DNA of 56,872 nt, from the NCBI GenBank assembly GCA_017936285.1, contig JAGBFU010000076.1:1-56872 (forward strand), written 5' to 3'. The DNA comes from Marinifilaceae bacterium (lineage in GTDB: Bacteria > Bacteroidota > Bacteroidia > Bacteroidales > Marinifilaceae). The position numbers and the translations under genes are program-made. Of the stretch, positions 46,235 through 56,828 are shown piece after piece. Every line of letters begins with the position of its first letter. Positions within the stretch are counted from its first letter, which is position 1. The notes beneath the pieces were generated by a model. It did not search any database. It saw only the letters and a program-made list of their open reading frames with translations, and had not been told where the DNA came from.

Positions 46235-47521
46235 TTATGATTCTGAAACTCCTGATTCATTACTCTCCACGCTCTCTTGTACAGCCATCTGTTGACGAGC
46301 CAGCTCCTCCTCTTGCCTCAATTTCTGCTCCTCCTCTTTCTGAATCGTATTACTGACACTCAACATTATACCGAACTCCAGACAGACAATAATCGTAGAT
46401 GTTCCACCCTTGCTCAACATAGGCAATGTCTGACCTGTTACAGGGAATATCCCTACTGAGACCAACATATGTATCAATGCTTGCAACAACAGACAGGTAA
46501 CCATTCCCATCACCATAAGGCCCAAAAAGAGCGACTTACACCTGAACATTATCCTGAAGGCTGCAATCAGAACCGCAGTATAGCAAGCCATTACAAAAAA
46601 CATACCCAGCCATCCTGCCTCCTCGACAATTATCGCAAACATATAGTCAGAGAAGACCTCCGGCAATCTTATACCCTGGGTGCTGTTACCCGGCCCCCTG
46701 CCCGATGGGCCTCCCGATGAGATTGTAATCTCGGCCATCATTGCCTGATTGTCACGAATCTCAGCCGAAGACATTTCAGAACGGGGTATCGGGTGGAAAT
46801 ATCTATCCAATCTGGCACGAAGGGTTGGCACTCTATCCAATATCGGAACCTTTGAAAGTTTGTTAACATGCTCCTGAGGTATTGATAATAGCGTTGGCAC
46901 AGTCACTGCTCCCAGGGCTCCTACACAAGTGATAACCAACAATATCTTCTTCCATGGTAATCTTCCCACGCAAACCATAATGAAACATGTTACACTCAAC
47001 AGAATTGCCGTTGATATATTGTTAGCAAAGATTAAAATTATAGCCACACCCGGCAGCCACATCCTCTTCCAGCTAAAATTATATCCCGATGCATCCTGAT
47101 GATACGAAATATCGCGAGCCATAAACATCACCGTTGTCAGCTTTACCAACTCTGATGGCTGAATAGTCAAGCCCGGTAAAATTGTGAGCCATCGCCCGCC
47201 ACTTATTGCCATCAATATGATTGGAATCACCATTAAATACGGAACCCAGTCAATAATTGCATAGCATGACTTTCGCTGCACAAACATGATTACAAAATAG
47301 CCCAGCGCCAAGAAGAGTATCTGTTGCCAGAAGTAGTATGACAATACCCCGTCATTCTTTCTAATTGCAAGATTGCCGGTAGAAGAATAGATAAATACCA
47401 ATGAGAATAGCGCAAGAAAAAGTATCGCTATCCACAAAAGCTTATCACCTCTGGGAATCCAAAAGTTTAGGGTAAATATATCTTTTACCTCATCAATACA
47501 CCAGGATACAACTCTTTTCAT
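46235..47521 (-). CDS. ftsW: Lipid II polymerase FtsW (SEDS family)
   Basis: The 428-residue protein has about ten membrane helices and the SEDS motifs LFSLVFIYSSTG, TIQPSELVKL and LPEVFSDYMFAIIVEE, with GGTSTIIVCLEFGIMLSVS near the end. The tail after the last helix is Gln/Glu rich. FtsW polymerises septal glycan with FtsI. Placement between murD and murG is standard. It overlaps murD by 4 bp. Confidence 0.94.
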   Translation of the reverse strand: MKRVVSWCIDEVKDIFTLNFWIPRGDKLLWIAILFLALFSLVFIYSSTGNLAIRKNDGVLSYYFWQQILFLALGYFVIMFVQRKSCYAIIDWVPYLMVIPIILMAISGGRWLTILPGLTIQPSELVKLTTVMFMARDISYHQDASGYNFSWKRMWLPGVAIILIFANNISTAILLSVTCFIMVCVGRLPWKKILLVITCVGALGAVTVPTLLSIPQEHVNKLSKVPILDRVPTLRARLDRYFHPIPRSEMSSAEIRDNQAMMAEITISSGGPSGRGPGNSTQGIRLPEVFSDYMFAIIVEEAGWLGMFFVMACYTAVLIAAFRIMFRCKSLFLGLMVMGMVTCLLLQALIHMLVSVGIFPVTGQTLPMLSKGGTSTIIVCLEFGIMLSVSNTIQKEEEQKLRQEEELARQQMAVQESVESNESGVSES

Positions 47522-48846
47522 TTTGTCACCTCCAACTTAAATAGTCGTCCTCTGTCCTCGTAATTTTTGAAGAGGTCGAAACTGGCACAACATGGCGAAA
47601 GCAAAACCACATCGCCACTCTCTGCATATCTGTTACACTCCTCAATACAACACTCCAATGAATCTGTATCAGAAACCGGAACAATCGCCTTAAAATGCTC
47701 TATCAGCTTTTTATTATCCAAGCCCATACAAACCAAGCGCTTAACCTTTGCACGAACCAGATCGTCAAGCACCGAATAATCATTACCTTTATCTGTTCCT
47801 CCTGCAATCCATATCACGGGCGAGGTCATACTATCAAGGGCATACCATGCAGAATCAACATTTGTAGCCTTTGAGTCATTGATATAGGTTACCCCGTTTT
47901 TAGTACAAACACTCTCCAGACGATGTTCAACCTGAGGGAAACTCTCCAAAGCAGAGATAATCACGTCACTTTTCACTCCAACTCTGATTGCGGCACAGAT
48001 AGCGGCCATCGCATTATAAACATTATGACGTCCCTTAATGGTTACTCTTGACTTATCAATAACAAAATCTACCCCATCCAGTTTGACAGAGATATTATCA
48101 CCCTCCATTCCCGCACTGCACCCGCGACTGTCGCCATAGGTAAATCCGACACTCTGAGGAGCGACATCTATCTTCTCCATATAATCGACAACTGCAGGAC
48201 TATCAGCTCCATATATGAAGAGTTTATCGCTCGTCATATTCTGAAGCACTCTGAACTTCGATGCTATATAATTCTCAAACTTATAATCATAACGATCAAG
48301 ATGATCCGGAGTTATATTGGTCAAAATTGCCACATCTGCACAGAAACGATACATCCCATCCAACTGGAAACTTGACAACTCAACAACATAAATATCATGA
48401 GCATTATCTGCTACCTGAGCAGTAAGACTATGGCCAACATTTCCAGCCAAGCCCACATTCAAACCTGCACTCTTGAGAATATGATAGGTTAGCAAGGTTG
48501 TTGTTGTCTTGCCATTACTTCCTGTAATACAAATCATTCTCGCATCACTGTTTCTACCTGCGAACTCAATCTCGGAGATAATCTCAACCCCCTTTTCACG
48601 CAAAGCCACTACCATCGGAGCCTTATCGGGAATTCCGGGACTCTTGATCACCAAATCTGCATTCAGTATCTTCTCGGCAGTATGCGTACCGCTCTCATAC
48701 TCAATGCCCATACTATTCAGTTGCTCAGCATAACGATCAGCCAGCACTCCCTTATCTGAAAGGAATACATCATATCCGAGTTTCAATCCCAGACGAGCAG
48801 CACCAACTCCACTCTCGCCGCCACCTAAAATAACCAATCTCTTCAT
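47518..48846 (-). CDS. murD: UDP-N-acetylmuramoyl-L-alanine--D-glutamate ligase
   Basis: The 442-residue protein has LVILGGGESGVGAARLG, the ATP loop GSNGKTTTT, NITPDHLDRY and NDSKATNVDS, all MurD hallmarks. It adds D-Glu to UDP-MurNAc-L-Ala. The length is typical. It starts 9 bp after mraY. Confidence 0.96.
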   Translation of the reverse strand: MKRLVILGGGESGVGAARLGLKLGYDVFLSDKGVLADRYAEQLNSMGIEYESGTHTAEKILNADLVIKSPGIPDKAPMVVALREKGVEIISEIEFAGRNSDARMICITGSNGKTTTTLLTYHILKSAGLNVGLAGNVGHSLTAQVADNAHDIYVVELSSFQLDGMYRFCADVAILTNITPDHLDRYDYKFENYIASKFRVLQNMTSDKLFIYGADSPAVVDYMEKIDVAPQSVGFTYGDSRGCSAGMEGDNISVKLDGVDFVIDKSRVTIKGRHNVYNAMAAICAAIRVGVKSDVIISALESFPQVEHRLESVCTKNGVTYINDSKATNVDSAWYALDSMTSPVIWIAGGTDKGNDYSVLDDLVRAKVKRLVCMGLDNKKLIEHFKAIVPVSDTDSLECCIEECNRYAESGDVVLLSPCCASFDLFKNYEDRGRLFKLEVTK

Positions 48847-48855
48847 TGCTCAAAC

Positions 48856-50001
48856 TTATCTAATCTTCAATGTAGCCAATGTAACTAACGCCAACAATAT
48901 ACCAATCAACCAAAAACGTGCAACAATCTTTGTCTCGGGTACACCCTTCTTCTGATAATGGTGATGTAGCGGAGACATTAAAAATACTCTGCGTCCCTCT
49001 CCAAATCTCTTCTTTGTATATTTGAAATATGATACCTGAATCATAGTCGAAAGAGCTTCAACCATAAATATTCCTGCCAAAATAGGGAGGAGCAGCTCCT
49101 TATGAATAATTATAGCGAATACTGCAACTATTCCTCCGATTGTCAAACTTCCGGTATCGCCCATAAAGACCTGAGCAGGGAATGAGTTATGCCACAAAAA
49201 GCCCACTGTCGCACCAAAAAAGGCTGCGCCAAAGATAGCAAGTTCCTCAATTCCTGCAATATACATAATATCAAGATAATCGGCCCAGATATGATTACCT
49301 GACACATATGCCAGAACTGCCAATGTTCCGGCAATAGGTGCAGTAGTACCTGCAGCCAACCCATCAAGACCATCAGTCAGATTTGCTCCATTTGATACAC
49401 CTGTAACAATAAAAATCACAATAAAACCAAAGAGTATCCATCCTAAAATTGTAGCATAATCTCCGGCCCATGCTGTCAACCACATATAATCAAACTCACT
49501 CACTTTGAAAAATGGAATAGTTGTCAGAATAGAGTCTCCTCCATTAAGGAAATAGAGAGAAACGGCAACAATAACACCCAGTCCTACCTGACCTATAATC
49601 TTAAACTTTCCGTGCAGCCCCTCTTTATCCTTTTTAAAAACCTTAATATAGTCATCAGCAAAACCTAAAGCTCCTAACCACAACGTTGTTACCAGCATAA
49701 TTATAGTGTACGGGTTGCTCAATCTGGCAAAAAGAAGGACTGGAATCACTATTGCACTGATAATAATAATACCTCCCATTGTCGGAGTACCCTTCTTACT
49801 CAACTGACCATCCAATCCCAAATCACGGACAGTCTCGCCTATCTGCAATCTTCTCAACTTCGCAATAACTCTTTTGCCAACATAAATTGACAAATAAAGC
49901 GATACAATAGCAGCCATCGCTGCTCGGAATGTTACATACTGAAACACTCCTGCTCCCGGAAAATCAACTCCACTTAAGTATTCAAACAGATCGTACAACA
50001 T
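48856..50001 (-). CDS. mraY: Phospho-N-acetylmuramoyl-pentapeptide transferase
   Basis: The 381-residue protein has about ten membrane helices and the MraY motifs [26 protein letters not shown] with paired aspartates, [19 protein letters not shown] and [11 protein letters not shown]. It transfers phospho-MurNAc-pentapeptide to undecaprenyl phosphate, making lipid I. It begins 5 bp after murE. Confidence 0.96.
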   Translation of the reverse strand: MLYDLFEYLSGVDFPGAGVFQYVTFRAAMAAIVSLYLSIYVGKRVIAKLRRLQIGETVRDLGLDGQLSKKGTPTMGGIIIISAIVIPVLLFARLSNPYTIIMLVTTLWLGALGFADDYIKVFKKDKEGLHGKFKIIGQVGLGVIVAVSLYFLNGGDSILTTIPFFKVSEFDYMWLTAWAGDYATILGWILFGFIVIFIVTGVSNGANLTDGLDGLAAGTTAPIAGTLAVLAYVSGNHIWADYLDIMYIAGIEELAIFGAAFFGATVGFLWHNSFPAQVFMGDTGSLTIGGIVAVFAIIIHKELLLPILAGIFMVEALSTMIQVSYFKYTKKRFGEGRRVFLMSPLHHHYQKKGVPETKIVARFWLIGILLALVTLATLKIR

Positions 50002-50006
50002 ATCTT

Positions 50007-51452
50007 TTATGAATTAAATATTTCGCCAATAACCTCTTTATCCGAAAAGTGATACTTTACACCCTTAATCTCCTGATAATCCTCATGTCCCTTTCCTGCC
50101 ACAAGCACCACATCTCCACTCGAAGCCATTGCAATTGCACTCTTGATAGCCTCGGCTCTATCAACGACAACCTTGACAACCGTGGTTGTATTTGCAGGCA
50201 CTCCGGCAACCATATCATTGAGGATAGCCATCGGCTCCTCTGAACGAGGGTTATCCGAAGTCAGAACCACTATATCGCTTAACTCACAGGCAGCCTTGGC
50301 CATCTCAGGACGTTTGGTTCTATCGCGATCACCTCCGGCACCCACAACCGTAATAATTTTGTTATCACGCTTCAAGCTTTGAAGAGTTTTAAGCACATTC
50401 TCGACTGCATCAGGGGTATGGGCATAATCGACAACAGCAACCACTCCACTCTTTGAGACCATTGTCTCGAAACGTCCTTCCACAGGCACCAACATACTTA
50501 ACTTCTCAAGCACAATATCCTTTGGGAATCCCAACAGAAGTGATGTAGCATAAACCACCAACAGGTTATAAGCATTAAAATCTCCTGTAAACTTGGTCCA
50601 CACCTCGGCTCCATCCAACTCCAGCAAAGTTGAATCCAAATGGCGCTCAATAACTTTACAATTAAAATCTGCCATCCGCTTACATGAGTAAGTGTAGTGC
50701 TTAGCCTTGGTATTCTGCAACATCACCATACCATTCTTATCATCAAGATTGGTCAGAGCAAAGGCCTCGCCTTTCAACCTATCAAAAAAACTCTTCTTAG
50801 CCTCAATATAGCTCTTAAAGGTTTTATGATAATCAAGATGATCATGGGTAATATTGGAAAACATCGCACCATCGAAATCCAAACCAGCAATTCTCTGCTG
50901 ATGCGCCGAGTGGGAACTAACCTCCATAAAACAGTACTCACACCCCTCTTCAACCATCATTGCCATCAAAGAGTTGATTGTAATGGGATCGGGCGTAGTA
51001 TGGGTCGATGGCATCCTGCGATCATCAATATAGTTACACACTGTCGAGAGCAAGCCTGCCTTATATCCCATCAAACGTACCATCTTATACATTAAGGTTG
51101 CAGTAGTTGTCTTACCATTCGTGCCGGTCACTCCAACCAACTTCAGATGTTTAGAGGGATTACCAAACATATTTGCAGAAATCACCCCCAAAGCCAATGA
51201 ACTATCTGCCACTACAATATACTCCACGCCGGGAACACGCTCGACAGGCTCTACCTGGCATACAACCGCCACTGCACCACGCTCGATAGCCGCACCAATG
51301 TAGTTATGGCCATCCACACTATATCCACACAGAGCGACAAACATTGAGCCCTGTTCTGCCTTTCTTGAATCAAAACAGAGCGAGGCAATCTCAACATTAC
51401 TATCAAAAGTCGAATCAGACTTCACTCCATTCAGTAACTCCCCTATTTTCAT
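50007..51452 (-). CDS. murE: UDP-MurNAc-tripeptide synthetase, meso-diaminopimelate type
   Basis: The 481-residue protein has the ATP loop [22 protein letters not shown] and [10 protein letters not shown]. The selectivity motif is DNPR (in [10 protein letters not shown]), the mark of meso-diaminopimelate rather than lysine addition, so the peptidoglycan stem is of the m-DAP type. It lies between ftsI and mraY. Confidence 0.95.
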   Translation of the reverse strand: MKIGELLNGVKSDSTFDSNVEIASLCFDSRKAEQGSMFVALCGYSVDGHNYIGAAIERGAVAVVCQVEPVERVPGVEYIVVADSSLALGVISANMFGNPSKHLKLVGVTGTNGKTTTATLMYKMVRLMGYKAGLLSTVCNYIDDRRMPSTHTTPDPITINSLMAMMVEEGCEYCFMEVSSHSAHQQRIAGLDFDGAMFSNITHDHLDYHKTFKSYIEAKKSFFDRLKGEAFALTNLDDKNGMVMLQNTKAKHYTYSCKRMADFNCKVIERHLDSTLLELDGAEVWTKFTGDFNAYNLLVVYATSLLLGFPKDIVLEKLSMLVPVEGRFETMVSKSGVVAVVDYAHTPDAVENVLKTLQSLKRDNKIITVVGAGGDRDRTKRPEMAKAACELSDIVVLTSDNPRSEEPMAILNDMVAGVPANTTTVVKVVVDRAEAIKSAIAMASSGDVVLVAGKGHEDYQEIKGVKYHFSDKEVIGEIFNS

Positions 51453-51457
51453 ATCTG

Positions 51458-53605
51458 CTATCTTAATTTCAATTCAACTGTACCTCCTCGGACTATGCGA
51501 CTGCCGGCCTTTGCCGACTGGGAATATACCCTTCCCGAACCGGTAGCTGTTACTCTCATACCACAACTCTCCATTAAATAGAGAGCATCGCGCAATCCCA
51601 TACCTATCACATTGGGAACCAGATTCTCTTTCAGAGTCAGATCTCTCAACTCCACCAAACTCTCCTCCTCGTCCGAAACTATCCGACTACTCTTCACCCA
51701 ATCGCCTGTTGCACTGTTTACATACGCCAAATCCAACTCCTTGCATATCTCTACAAGATCATCAGCATAACCACCCTTGGCTACAGGGATTTCAGTTATC
51801 TCGGTATCATCCACAACCTTTAAGTTGCTCTCTCGCCCCATAATTGCATAAACCTTATCTGCAATCTCTTTAAATACCGGTCCAGAAACTGCACCACCCG
51901 ATGCCCCCTTTTTAGGATCATCAATTACCACTATGCAGGTATATTTCGGAGCATCTGCCGGGAAATAGCCAACAAACGTACAACGCTCTTTATTAGAGAC
52001 ATAACCGGCACCGCCAGTTGACCAAAAAGCAGTTCCGGTCTTTCCGGCAACCTGATAATTATCACTCCTGATTCTGTAACCGGTACCACCCTTTTCTGCT
52101 ACCACAGCACGCATAACCGTATCAAGATACTCGCGCGTTCTGCTACTATACATCAGATCGCCAACCTCCTCAACATCAAAACTCTCAATAACCTTGCCAT
52201 CCTGAATAATCTCTTTAATCAAACGAGGTTTTACCCGCTGACCGCCATTCGCTATTCCATTATAGAATGTACACATCTGCATCGGAGTCATTGTCAGACT
52301 GTAACCTATAATCATCCAGGGCAGATTATTGAACTTAAAATCCCATCCCGAAGAGTCTGGATGGTTGATTATCGGCCTTGATTCACCTTTCAATTGAATC
52401 CCCGATAAATCATACAATCCCATTTTCCGCCATCTGTCAAGTAACCTGGCCGGCTCCTTGCCATAAATATTGTTAGCAATCATTGATATTCCATTAGAGC
52501 TCATCTTATACATATCCTTTATGGTCACACTATCCAAATCAGTATGTCCTCTGGACTCACGTATCTTTTTCCCCTGGAATTCATAATACCCCTTTCCTCC
52601 AAGCGACACTACACTATTAGGCTCATACTCGCCATCCTCAAATAACGCAATAAAGGTTGCCGTTTTCATTACCGACCCCAGCTCTGCCGCATATCTCACA
52701 GCATGATTCTCATCCTCAATATAGCCCCCACGGCGCCTTGTAAAATTTGCAATAGCCTTTATATCTCCGGTCTCAACCTCCATAAGTACTGCACATCCCC
52801 ACTCTCCCAATTGCTGCTCTATCTGCGACTTCAATGCATTGGTAACAATATCCTGCATCTCAACGTCAATTGTTGTTACAACAGACGCACCATTCACCGG
52901 GGGCTCAACTATCATCTCCACCTCTGAGCGTCCTACTACCCTATGTTTTATAGCTCTTCCAGGCTCACCTGCCAGCCACTCATCACAATATAACTCCAAA
53001 CCTCCGTTAGCCTTCTTGGCCTTATAGTTATACATTCCTATTGTCCTTGCAGCCATATTTCCCATAGGACGTATTCTTATCGGCTCCTCGGTAGCAACAT
53101 ATCCTCCGACAGGTACTCCCCTGCGAAAAATAGGGAAACTCTTTATTGTATTCAACTCAAAGTATGATACACTATCCCTCATCCTAATAGTACCCTTGCT
53201 ATATCTTCTCGAGCTATCAAGCAACCTGCGATACTCCCTTTTAGAGCGGTCCTTAAAAAATCGTGACAGGCACAAAGCCAGACTATCTGCCCCCTTATTA
53301 TAAACCTCCTGAGATATTGCTGAGGGACGCATATCCAAATCAATTGTATAATAAGGAACCGATACCGAGAGCTGAACATGATTTGCTGCAAGAATCTCGC
53401 CTCTGCGCGGAAGTTTTTTAACCTCATATTGCTCAGTATAGGCATGCTTCATATTCTCCTCCCTACCAATAGTTGTCAAATAGATAACCTTAAACACTAT
53501 AGCCATAAAAGCAAGAAAGACAAGAGCCAGCACAACTCCCATCCTGAAAATAATCTCACTTCTCGCCTTGCCTCGCTTAGCCTTTTTATTCACACTATCC
53601 GACAT
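51458..53605 (-). CDS. ftsI: Septal penicillin-binding protein FtsI with PASTA domain
   Basis: The 715-residue class B PBP has a cytoplasmic start, a membrane helix (about 19-42), a dimerisation domain (RRGEILAANHVQLS) and a transpeptidase domain with SVMK (Ser311, Lys314), SSN (369-371) and KTG (522-524). A C-terminal PASTA-like domain (about 655-715, LVPNVIGMGLRDALYLMES) follows. It crosslinks septal peptidoglycan with FtsW. The dcw position and the PASTA end are typical of Bacteroidota. Confidence 0.95.
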   Translation of the reverse strand: MSDSVNKKAKRGKARSEIIFRMGVVLALVFLAFMAIVFKVIYLTTIGREENMKHAYTEQYEVKKLPRRGEILAANHVQLSVSVPYYTIDLDMRPSAISQEVYNKGADSLALCLSRFFKDRSKREYRRLLDSSRRYSKGTIRMRDSVSYFELNTIKSFPIFRRGVPVGGYVATEEPIRIRPMGNMAARTIGMYNYKAKKANGGLELYCDEWLAGEPGRAIKHRVVGRSEVEMIVEPPVNGASVVTTIDVEMQDIVTNALKSQIEQQLGEWGCAVLMEVETGDIKAIANFTRRRGGYIEDENHAVRYAAELGSVMKTATFIALFEDGEYEPNSVVSLGGKGYYEFQGKKIRESRGHTDLDSVTIKDMYKMSSNGISMIANNIYGKEPARLLDRWRKMGLYDLSGIQLKGESRPIINHPDSSGWDFKFNNLPWMIIGYSLTMTPMQMCTFYNGIANGGQRVKPRLIKEIIQDGKVIESFDVEEVGDLMYSSRTREYLDTVMRAVVAEKGGTGYRIRSDNYQVAGKTGTAFWSTGGAGYVSNKERCTFVGYFPADAPKYTCIVVIDDPKKGASGGAVSGPVFKEIADKVYAIMGRESNLKVVDDTEITEIPVAKGGYADDLVEICKELDLAYVNSATGDWVKSSRIVSDEEESLVELRDLTLKENLVPNVIGMGLRDALYLMESCGMRVTATGSGRVYSQSAKAGSRIVRGGTVELKLR

Positions 53606-53611
53606 ACTTCA

Positions 53612-53968
53612 CTACTTATATAACTTATATGGAGGCTCACTGCTCTGACGCAAGCCACCTCCATCCCTGGCAATATTTTCCGACACACTTGAAGCACGTT
53701 GCATAAGCATCAACTCAGCATTTACCACAACCGATTTCAAACGCATAACCTCAACACGCTTCTCAACACGTCCCTGCTCCTTGAGTAAGGTCTCCATGGA
53801 ATATCCATTTGCAACATAGATAATAAGCAGGGCAAATCCGAACACAATACTCCAGCGGTAGTGCATCCAGATATCAACCAGCTTATCATTCCGTTCTTTA
53901 AGATCGAACGCCTGCTGGAAGAGATCAACTACACGCTCCTTTGCAAATCTATCCTTCAGAGTACCCAT
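53612..53968 (-). CDS. ftsL: FtsL-like cell division protein
   Basis: A 118-residue bitopic membrane protein: cytoplasmic N-terminus of about 38 residues, one transmembrane helix (about 39-55, WSIVFGFALLIIYVANGY), then a coiled-coil-like periplasmic region (EQGRVEKRVEVMRLKSVVVNAELM). Sequence similarity to FtsL is not obvious, but size, topology and the slot between rsmH and ftsI fit. Confidence 0.82.
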   Translation of the reverse strand: MGTLKDRFAKERVVDLFQQAFDLKERNDKLVDIWMHYRWSIVFGFALLIIYVANGYSMETLLKEQGRVEKRVEVMRLKSVVVNAELMLMQRASSVSENIARDGGGLRQSSEPPYKLYK

Positions 53969-53971
53969 CTC

Positions 53972-54880
53972 CTATCTTACTCGCTCCAATATTCTTAACT
54001 TCGCACTTCTTGAACGAGGATTTATTGTTATCTCCTCCTCATCCGGCACTATAACCTTTCTATTAACCTCTTTATAATCGAAATGAACACTTCCCGTAAT
54101 GGGATCTCTCTCCACTTCGCCTCGTGCATTTCCCGACTTAAAGAAATTCTTAACCAACCTATCCTCCAACGAGTGATATGTAATAACAGACAAACGCCCT
54201 CCAGGCTTCAATATCTTCATAGCCCTCTCAAGCATCTCCTCCAACACATCCAACTCTCCATTAACCTCAATTCTTAACGCCTGATACAACTTGGCCAGAA
54301 ACTTTTTCTCACGCTCACGTGGAATACAACGGTCCACTGCACTATACAGATCTCCCGAAGTTTTCAACTCGTTCGTTTCACGATAACGTACAATAGCCGA
54401 CGCCACCCTGTACGCCCCATCAAGCTCGCCGTAATCTGCAAAAATTCTCTTTAGTTCATCAACACTATACTCATTTAGAACTTTACCGGCAGTCAACTCA
54501 GCGCTCTGATTCATTCTCATATCAAGAGGAGCGTCAAAACGGAAAGAGAATCCCCTGTCAGCCTCATCAAACTCATGCGACGAAACTCCTAAATCGGCCA
54601 ATATTCCATCAACCCCATCCCAACCATAATAGCGCATAAAGTTTGCCAGATAGCGAAAATTGTGATTCACAAATATCAACCTCTCATCCTCGGGCAAATT
54701 AGCTATTGCATCACAATCCTGATCAAAAGCCATCAACTCCCCATCCTCGCCCAAACGGCTCAATATCTCTCTTGAATGGCCACCACCTCCAAAGGTCAGA
54801 TCCATATACTTACCATCGCGACGGATATTTAACCCATCAACCGACGGTTTCAACAAAACCGGTGTATGATACTCAGACAT
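53972..54880 (-). CDS. rsmH: 16S rRNA m4C1402 methyltransferase
   Basis: The 302-residue protein has HTPVLLKPSVDGL, the SAM site DLTFGGGGHSREIL, ILADLGVSSHEFDEADRGFSFR and, near the end, ITYHSLEDRLVKNFF. It methylates N4 of C1402 in 16S rRNA. It follows mraZ by 3 bp, the standard pairing. Confidence 0.96.
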   Translation of the reverse strand: MSEYHTPVLLKPSVDGLNIRRDGKYMDLTFGGGGHSREILSRLGEDGELMAFDQDCDAIANLPEDERLIFVNHNFRYLANFMRYYGWDGVDGILADLGVSSHEFDEADRGFSFRFDAPLDMRMNQSAELTAGKVLNEYSVDELKRIFADYGELDGAYRVASAIVRYRETNELKTSGDLYSAVDRCIPREREKKFLAKLYQALRIEVNGELDVLEEMLERAMKILKPGGRLSVITYHSLEDRLVKNFFKSGNARGEVERDPITGSVHFDYKEVNRKVIVPDEEEITINPRSRSAKLRILERVR

Positions 54881-54883
54881 AGT

Positions 54884-55330
54884 CTAATCGTTAAAAAAGT
54901 TCTGAATAAGTTGAGAAACCTTCTCATGAGACATCTGCAGAGAGTCATACTTCTGACCATTCCAAATCTGCACCCTGTCTCCCAATCCGGCCATTACCAT
55001 CTCTCGCTCAATACCTACACTAGTAAGCAAGTTTTTGGGTAACAGAACTCTGCCATTGGCATCCATCTCTACCCAATAGACAGTTCTGAAAAACTCTCGA
55101 AGAAACTCCGCATGATCGGGCTTAAGAGGATTAACCCTTGCATTCAATCTCTGCAAAAAAACCTCCCAGACATTCAGCGGATACATATCCAAACAATCAT
55201 CCGTAGAAGATCGGCGCACAACCCACACACTCTGCCCCTCCTGCTCAACCATTTTTCTGAAATGAGCGGGGACAGATACTCGGAACTTACTATCCGCCTT
55301 GCAATTATATACGCCTAAAAGTGATAACAT
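54884..55330 (-). CDS. mraZ: Transcriptional regulator MraZ
   Basis: The 148-residue protein has two AbrB-like swapped-hairpin domains (CKADSKFRVSVPAHFRKM and VEMDANGRVLLPKNLL). MraZ binds repeats upstream of its own gene and controls the dcw cluster. Phased GTGGG-type repeats lie upstream (55369-55423), and this is the first gene of the cluster. Confidence 0.95.
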   Translation of the reverse strand: MLSLLGVYNCKADSKFRVSVPAHFRKMVEQEGQSVWVVRRSSTDDCLDMYPLNVWEVFLQRLNARVNPLKPDHAEFLREFFRTVYWVEMDANGRVLLPKNLLTSVGIEREMVMAGLGDRVQIWNGQKYDSLQMSHEKVSQLIQNFFND

Positions 55331-55350
55331 AACCGGACAACTATTCAGCG

Positions 55351-55423
55351 TAAAGGTATATATTTTTTACCACATTACCCCACTTTATCCCACATTTTTT
55401 AAAAATATTTTTCACTTACCCAC
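55351..55423 (-). promoter_or_regulatory. mraZ promoter with MraZ-box-like repeats
   Basis: On the minus strand GTGGG occurs at 55389-55393 and 55379-55383 and GTGGT at 55369-55373, each exactly 10 bp apart; a further GTGGG at 55419-55423 keeps the 10-bp phase. This matches the TGGG-plus-spacer layout of known MraZ boxes. A near-consensus -7 (TACCTTTA, 55351-55358) follows, and the repeats cover the -33 region, so MraZ bound here would hinder the polymerase. Confidence 0.72.
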
Positions 55424-55493
55424 AATCCGCACCACTATTGAGAATCAAGACAACAAATACGCCAAAGCCACCTCGCAATTTCATAAAAATTTA

Positions 55494-55501
55494 TAATTTT
55501 G
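55494..55501 (+). promoter_or_regulatory. -7 element for the Yip1-like gene
   Basis: TAATTTTG matches TAnnTTTG and lies 62 bp before the start codon. No clear -33 is present. Confidence 0.45.
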
Positions 55502-55563
55502 CACAGTTGAACTACTGACAAACACCGATTATAGCAATCTATTTTTAAGAAAAACGTCGCAAT

Positions 55564-56142
55564 ATGCACATCGAGATTAAAGAGGCGTGGAAAAACTGCA
55601 TCAGGCTCTATATCAATCCGGGCAAACTGACAATCTGTCCCTCCATTGAGGTCGGAGCAGCTCGTCGTATGCTTAACAGGGTACTGCTTCCAATTCTCGC
55701 AATTGCAGCTGTGCCCTCGTTCTTTATACTGACCATTGACCAACCGCTTACCATTGCAGTATACAAAACAATAATCAATGCAGTATCAATATACGTTGGA
55801 GCGTGCGGTGTATATGGGATTGGTTGTTACTATGTAACCGACTCTCCCAATGGCAAACCTCGCGAAACATACCTGGCCCCATTGGTACTGAACTGCTTCA
55901 CAATATATGCTATACCCATCTCGCTATTTTATGCAAATGAGATGCACGCATGGAGATATATCGCCGGTATTTTAGGTGTATACTATCTTATACGAACAAC
56001 CATTGCAGGCGTACAGAACTGCTCAGACCTAGAAGAGGCAATAAAAAGAAACACAACTATATTGATCAGCGTTACAACAATTACATTTCCATTTCTAATA
56101 CAACGGATTTTAAATCTGTTTTTTAATTTACCAATATCATGA
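55564..56142 (+). CDS. Yip1-like integral membrane protein
   Basis: The 192-residue protein has about five membrane helices (about 35-58, 70-90, 105-130, 133-150 and 168-188) after a soluble N-terminus ([20 protein letters not shown]). The N-terminal pattern and helix layout resemble Yip1-family proteins that precede smpB in Bacteroidota. Function is unknown. Its stop overlaps the smpB start (ATGA), so the two are coupled. Confidence 0.68.
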   Translation: MHIEIKEAWKNCIRLYINPGKLTICPSIEVGAARRMLNRVLLPILAIAAVPSFFILTIDQPLTIAVYKTIINAVSIYVGACGVYGIGCYYVTDSPNGKPRETYLAPLVLNCFTIYAIPISLFYANEMHAWRYIAGILGVYYLIRTTIAGVQNCSDLEEAIKRNTTILISVTTITFPFLIQRILNLFFNLPIS

Positions 56143-56612
56143 GCGATCCAAAAAACAAATTAAATATACGCAACAAAAGAGCATCGTTCGACTATGAATT
56201 CATTGAGGAGTACGATGCGGGAATGGTTCTTACAGGAACCGAGATAAAATCAATTCGTGCGGGCAAGGCAAGCATGAATGACTCATACTGTTATTTTCAC
56301 CGCGGAGAATTGTGGTGCAAAGGCTTGTATATTGCCGAATATAAATTGGGCACATACTATAATCACAATGAACGTCGCGAACGCAAACTTCTACTACACA
56401 GAAAAGAGCTTATCAAATTGGAGAGGAGTGTGCGCGAAAGCGGATTGACAATTGTTCCAACACGTATATTCCTTAATGACAAAGGTTTCGCGAAAGTACA
56501 CATCGCTCTTGCAAAAGGAAAGAAGGATTATGACAAGCGCGAAACCCTCAAAAAGAATGACTCTCGCAAGGAACTCGACCGCGCCATGAAAGCGCATAAT
56601 AAGTATAGTTAG
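56139..56612 (+). CDS. smpB: SsrA-binding protein SmpB
   Basis: The 157-residue protein has [12 protein letters not shown], the tmRNA-binding block [25 protein letters not shown], and a C-terminal basic tail ([24 protein letters not shown]). SmpB escorts tmRNA to stalled ribosomes. The family length is about 150 residues, so the gene is complete. No ssrA gene is visible in the 260 bp that follow. Confidence 0.96.
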   Translation: MSDPKNKLNIRNKRASFDYEFIEEYDAGMVLTGTEIKSIRAGKASMNDSYCYFHRGELWCKGLYIAEYKLGTYYNHNERRERKLLLHRKELIKLERSVRESGLTIVPTRIFLNDKGFAKVHIALAKGKKDYDKRETLKKNDSRKELDRAMKAHNKYS

Positions 56613-56623
56613 GAGTGAATAGT

Positions 56624-56756
56624 GAGGAGTGAGGAGTTAACGTGCTAATTCCTAATTCGCAAACACTTCGTGTTTCCGCAAAATCGGCGGCGGTTCGGCA
56701 TAATCCAAACAAATTTGGCTTCTGCTCTCACTGACTCGTCCTAAAATTTCTTTACA
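56624..56756. repeat. Probable Bacteroidales intergenic repeat
   Basis: The stretch contains GAGGAGTGAGGAGTTAAC-like direct repeats, a hairpin (AAACAC-TTC-GTGTTT), and GGCATAATCCAAACAAATTTGGC, a phrase I recall from recurring intergenic repeats in Bacteroidales. No gene is visible. The identity as a repeat family is from memory; this window holds only one copy. Confidence 0.45.
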
Positions 56757-56773
56757 GTTTAAACCTATTTCAG

Positions 56774-56828
56774 AGCTACCAAGTTAACAAATAAAATAAT
56801 TGTTGACTTGATAGCTGCTGTTTTTTTT
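56774..56828 (+). terminator. Terminator-like hairpin near the window end
   Basis: A 15-bp stem (56774-56788 with 56802-56816, one mismatch and one G-U pair) and 13-base loop is followed by eight T (56821-56828). It may end smpB transcription. Confidence 0.6.

Noticed and set aside
55435..55743. Minus-strand reading frame across the Yip1-like gene start
   Set aside because: It overlaps the promoter and start of a better-supported gene and has no recognisable motif.
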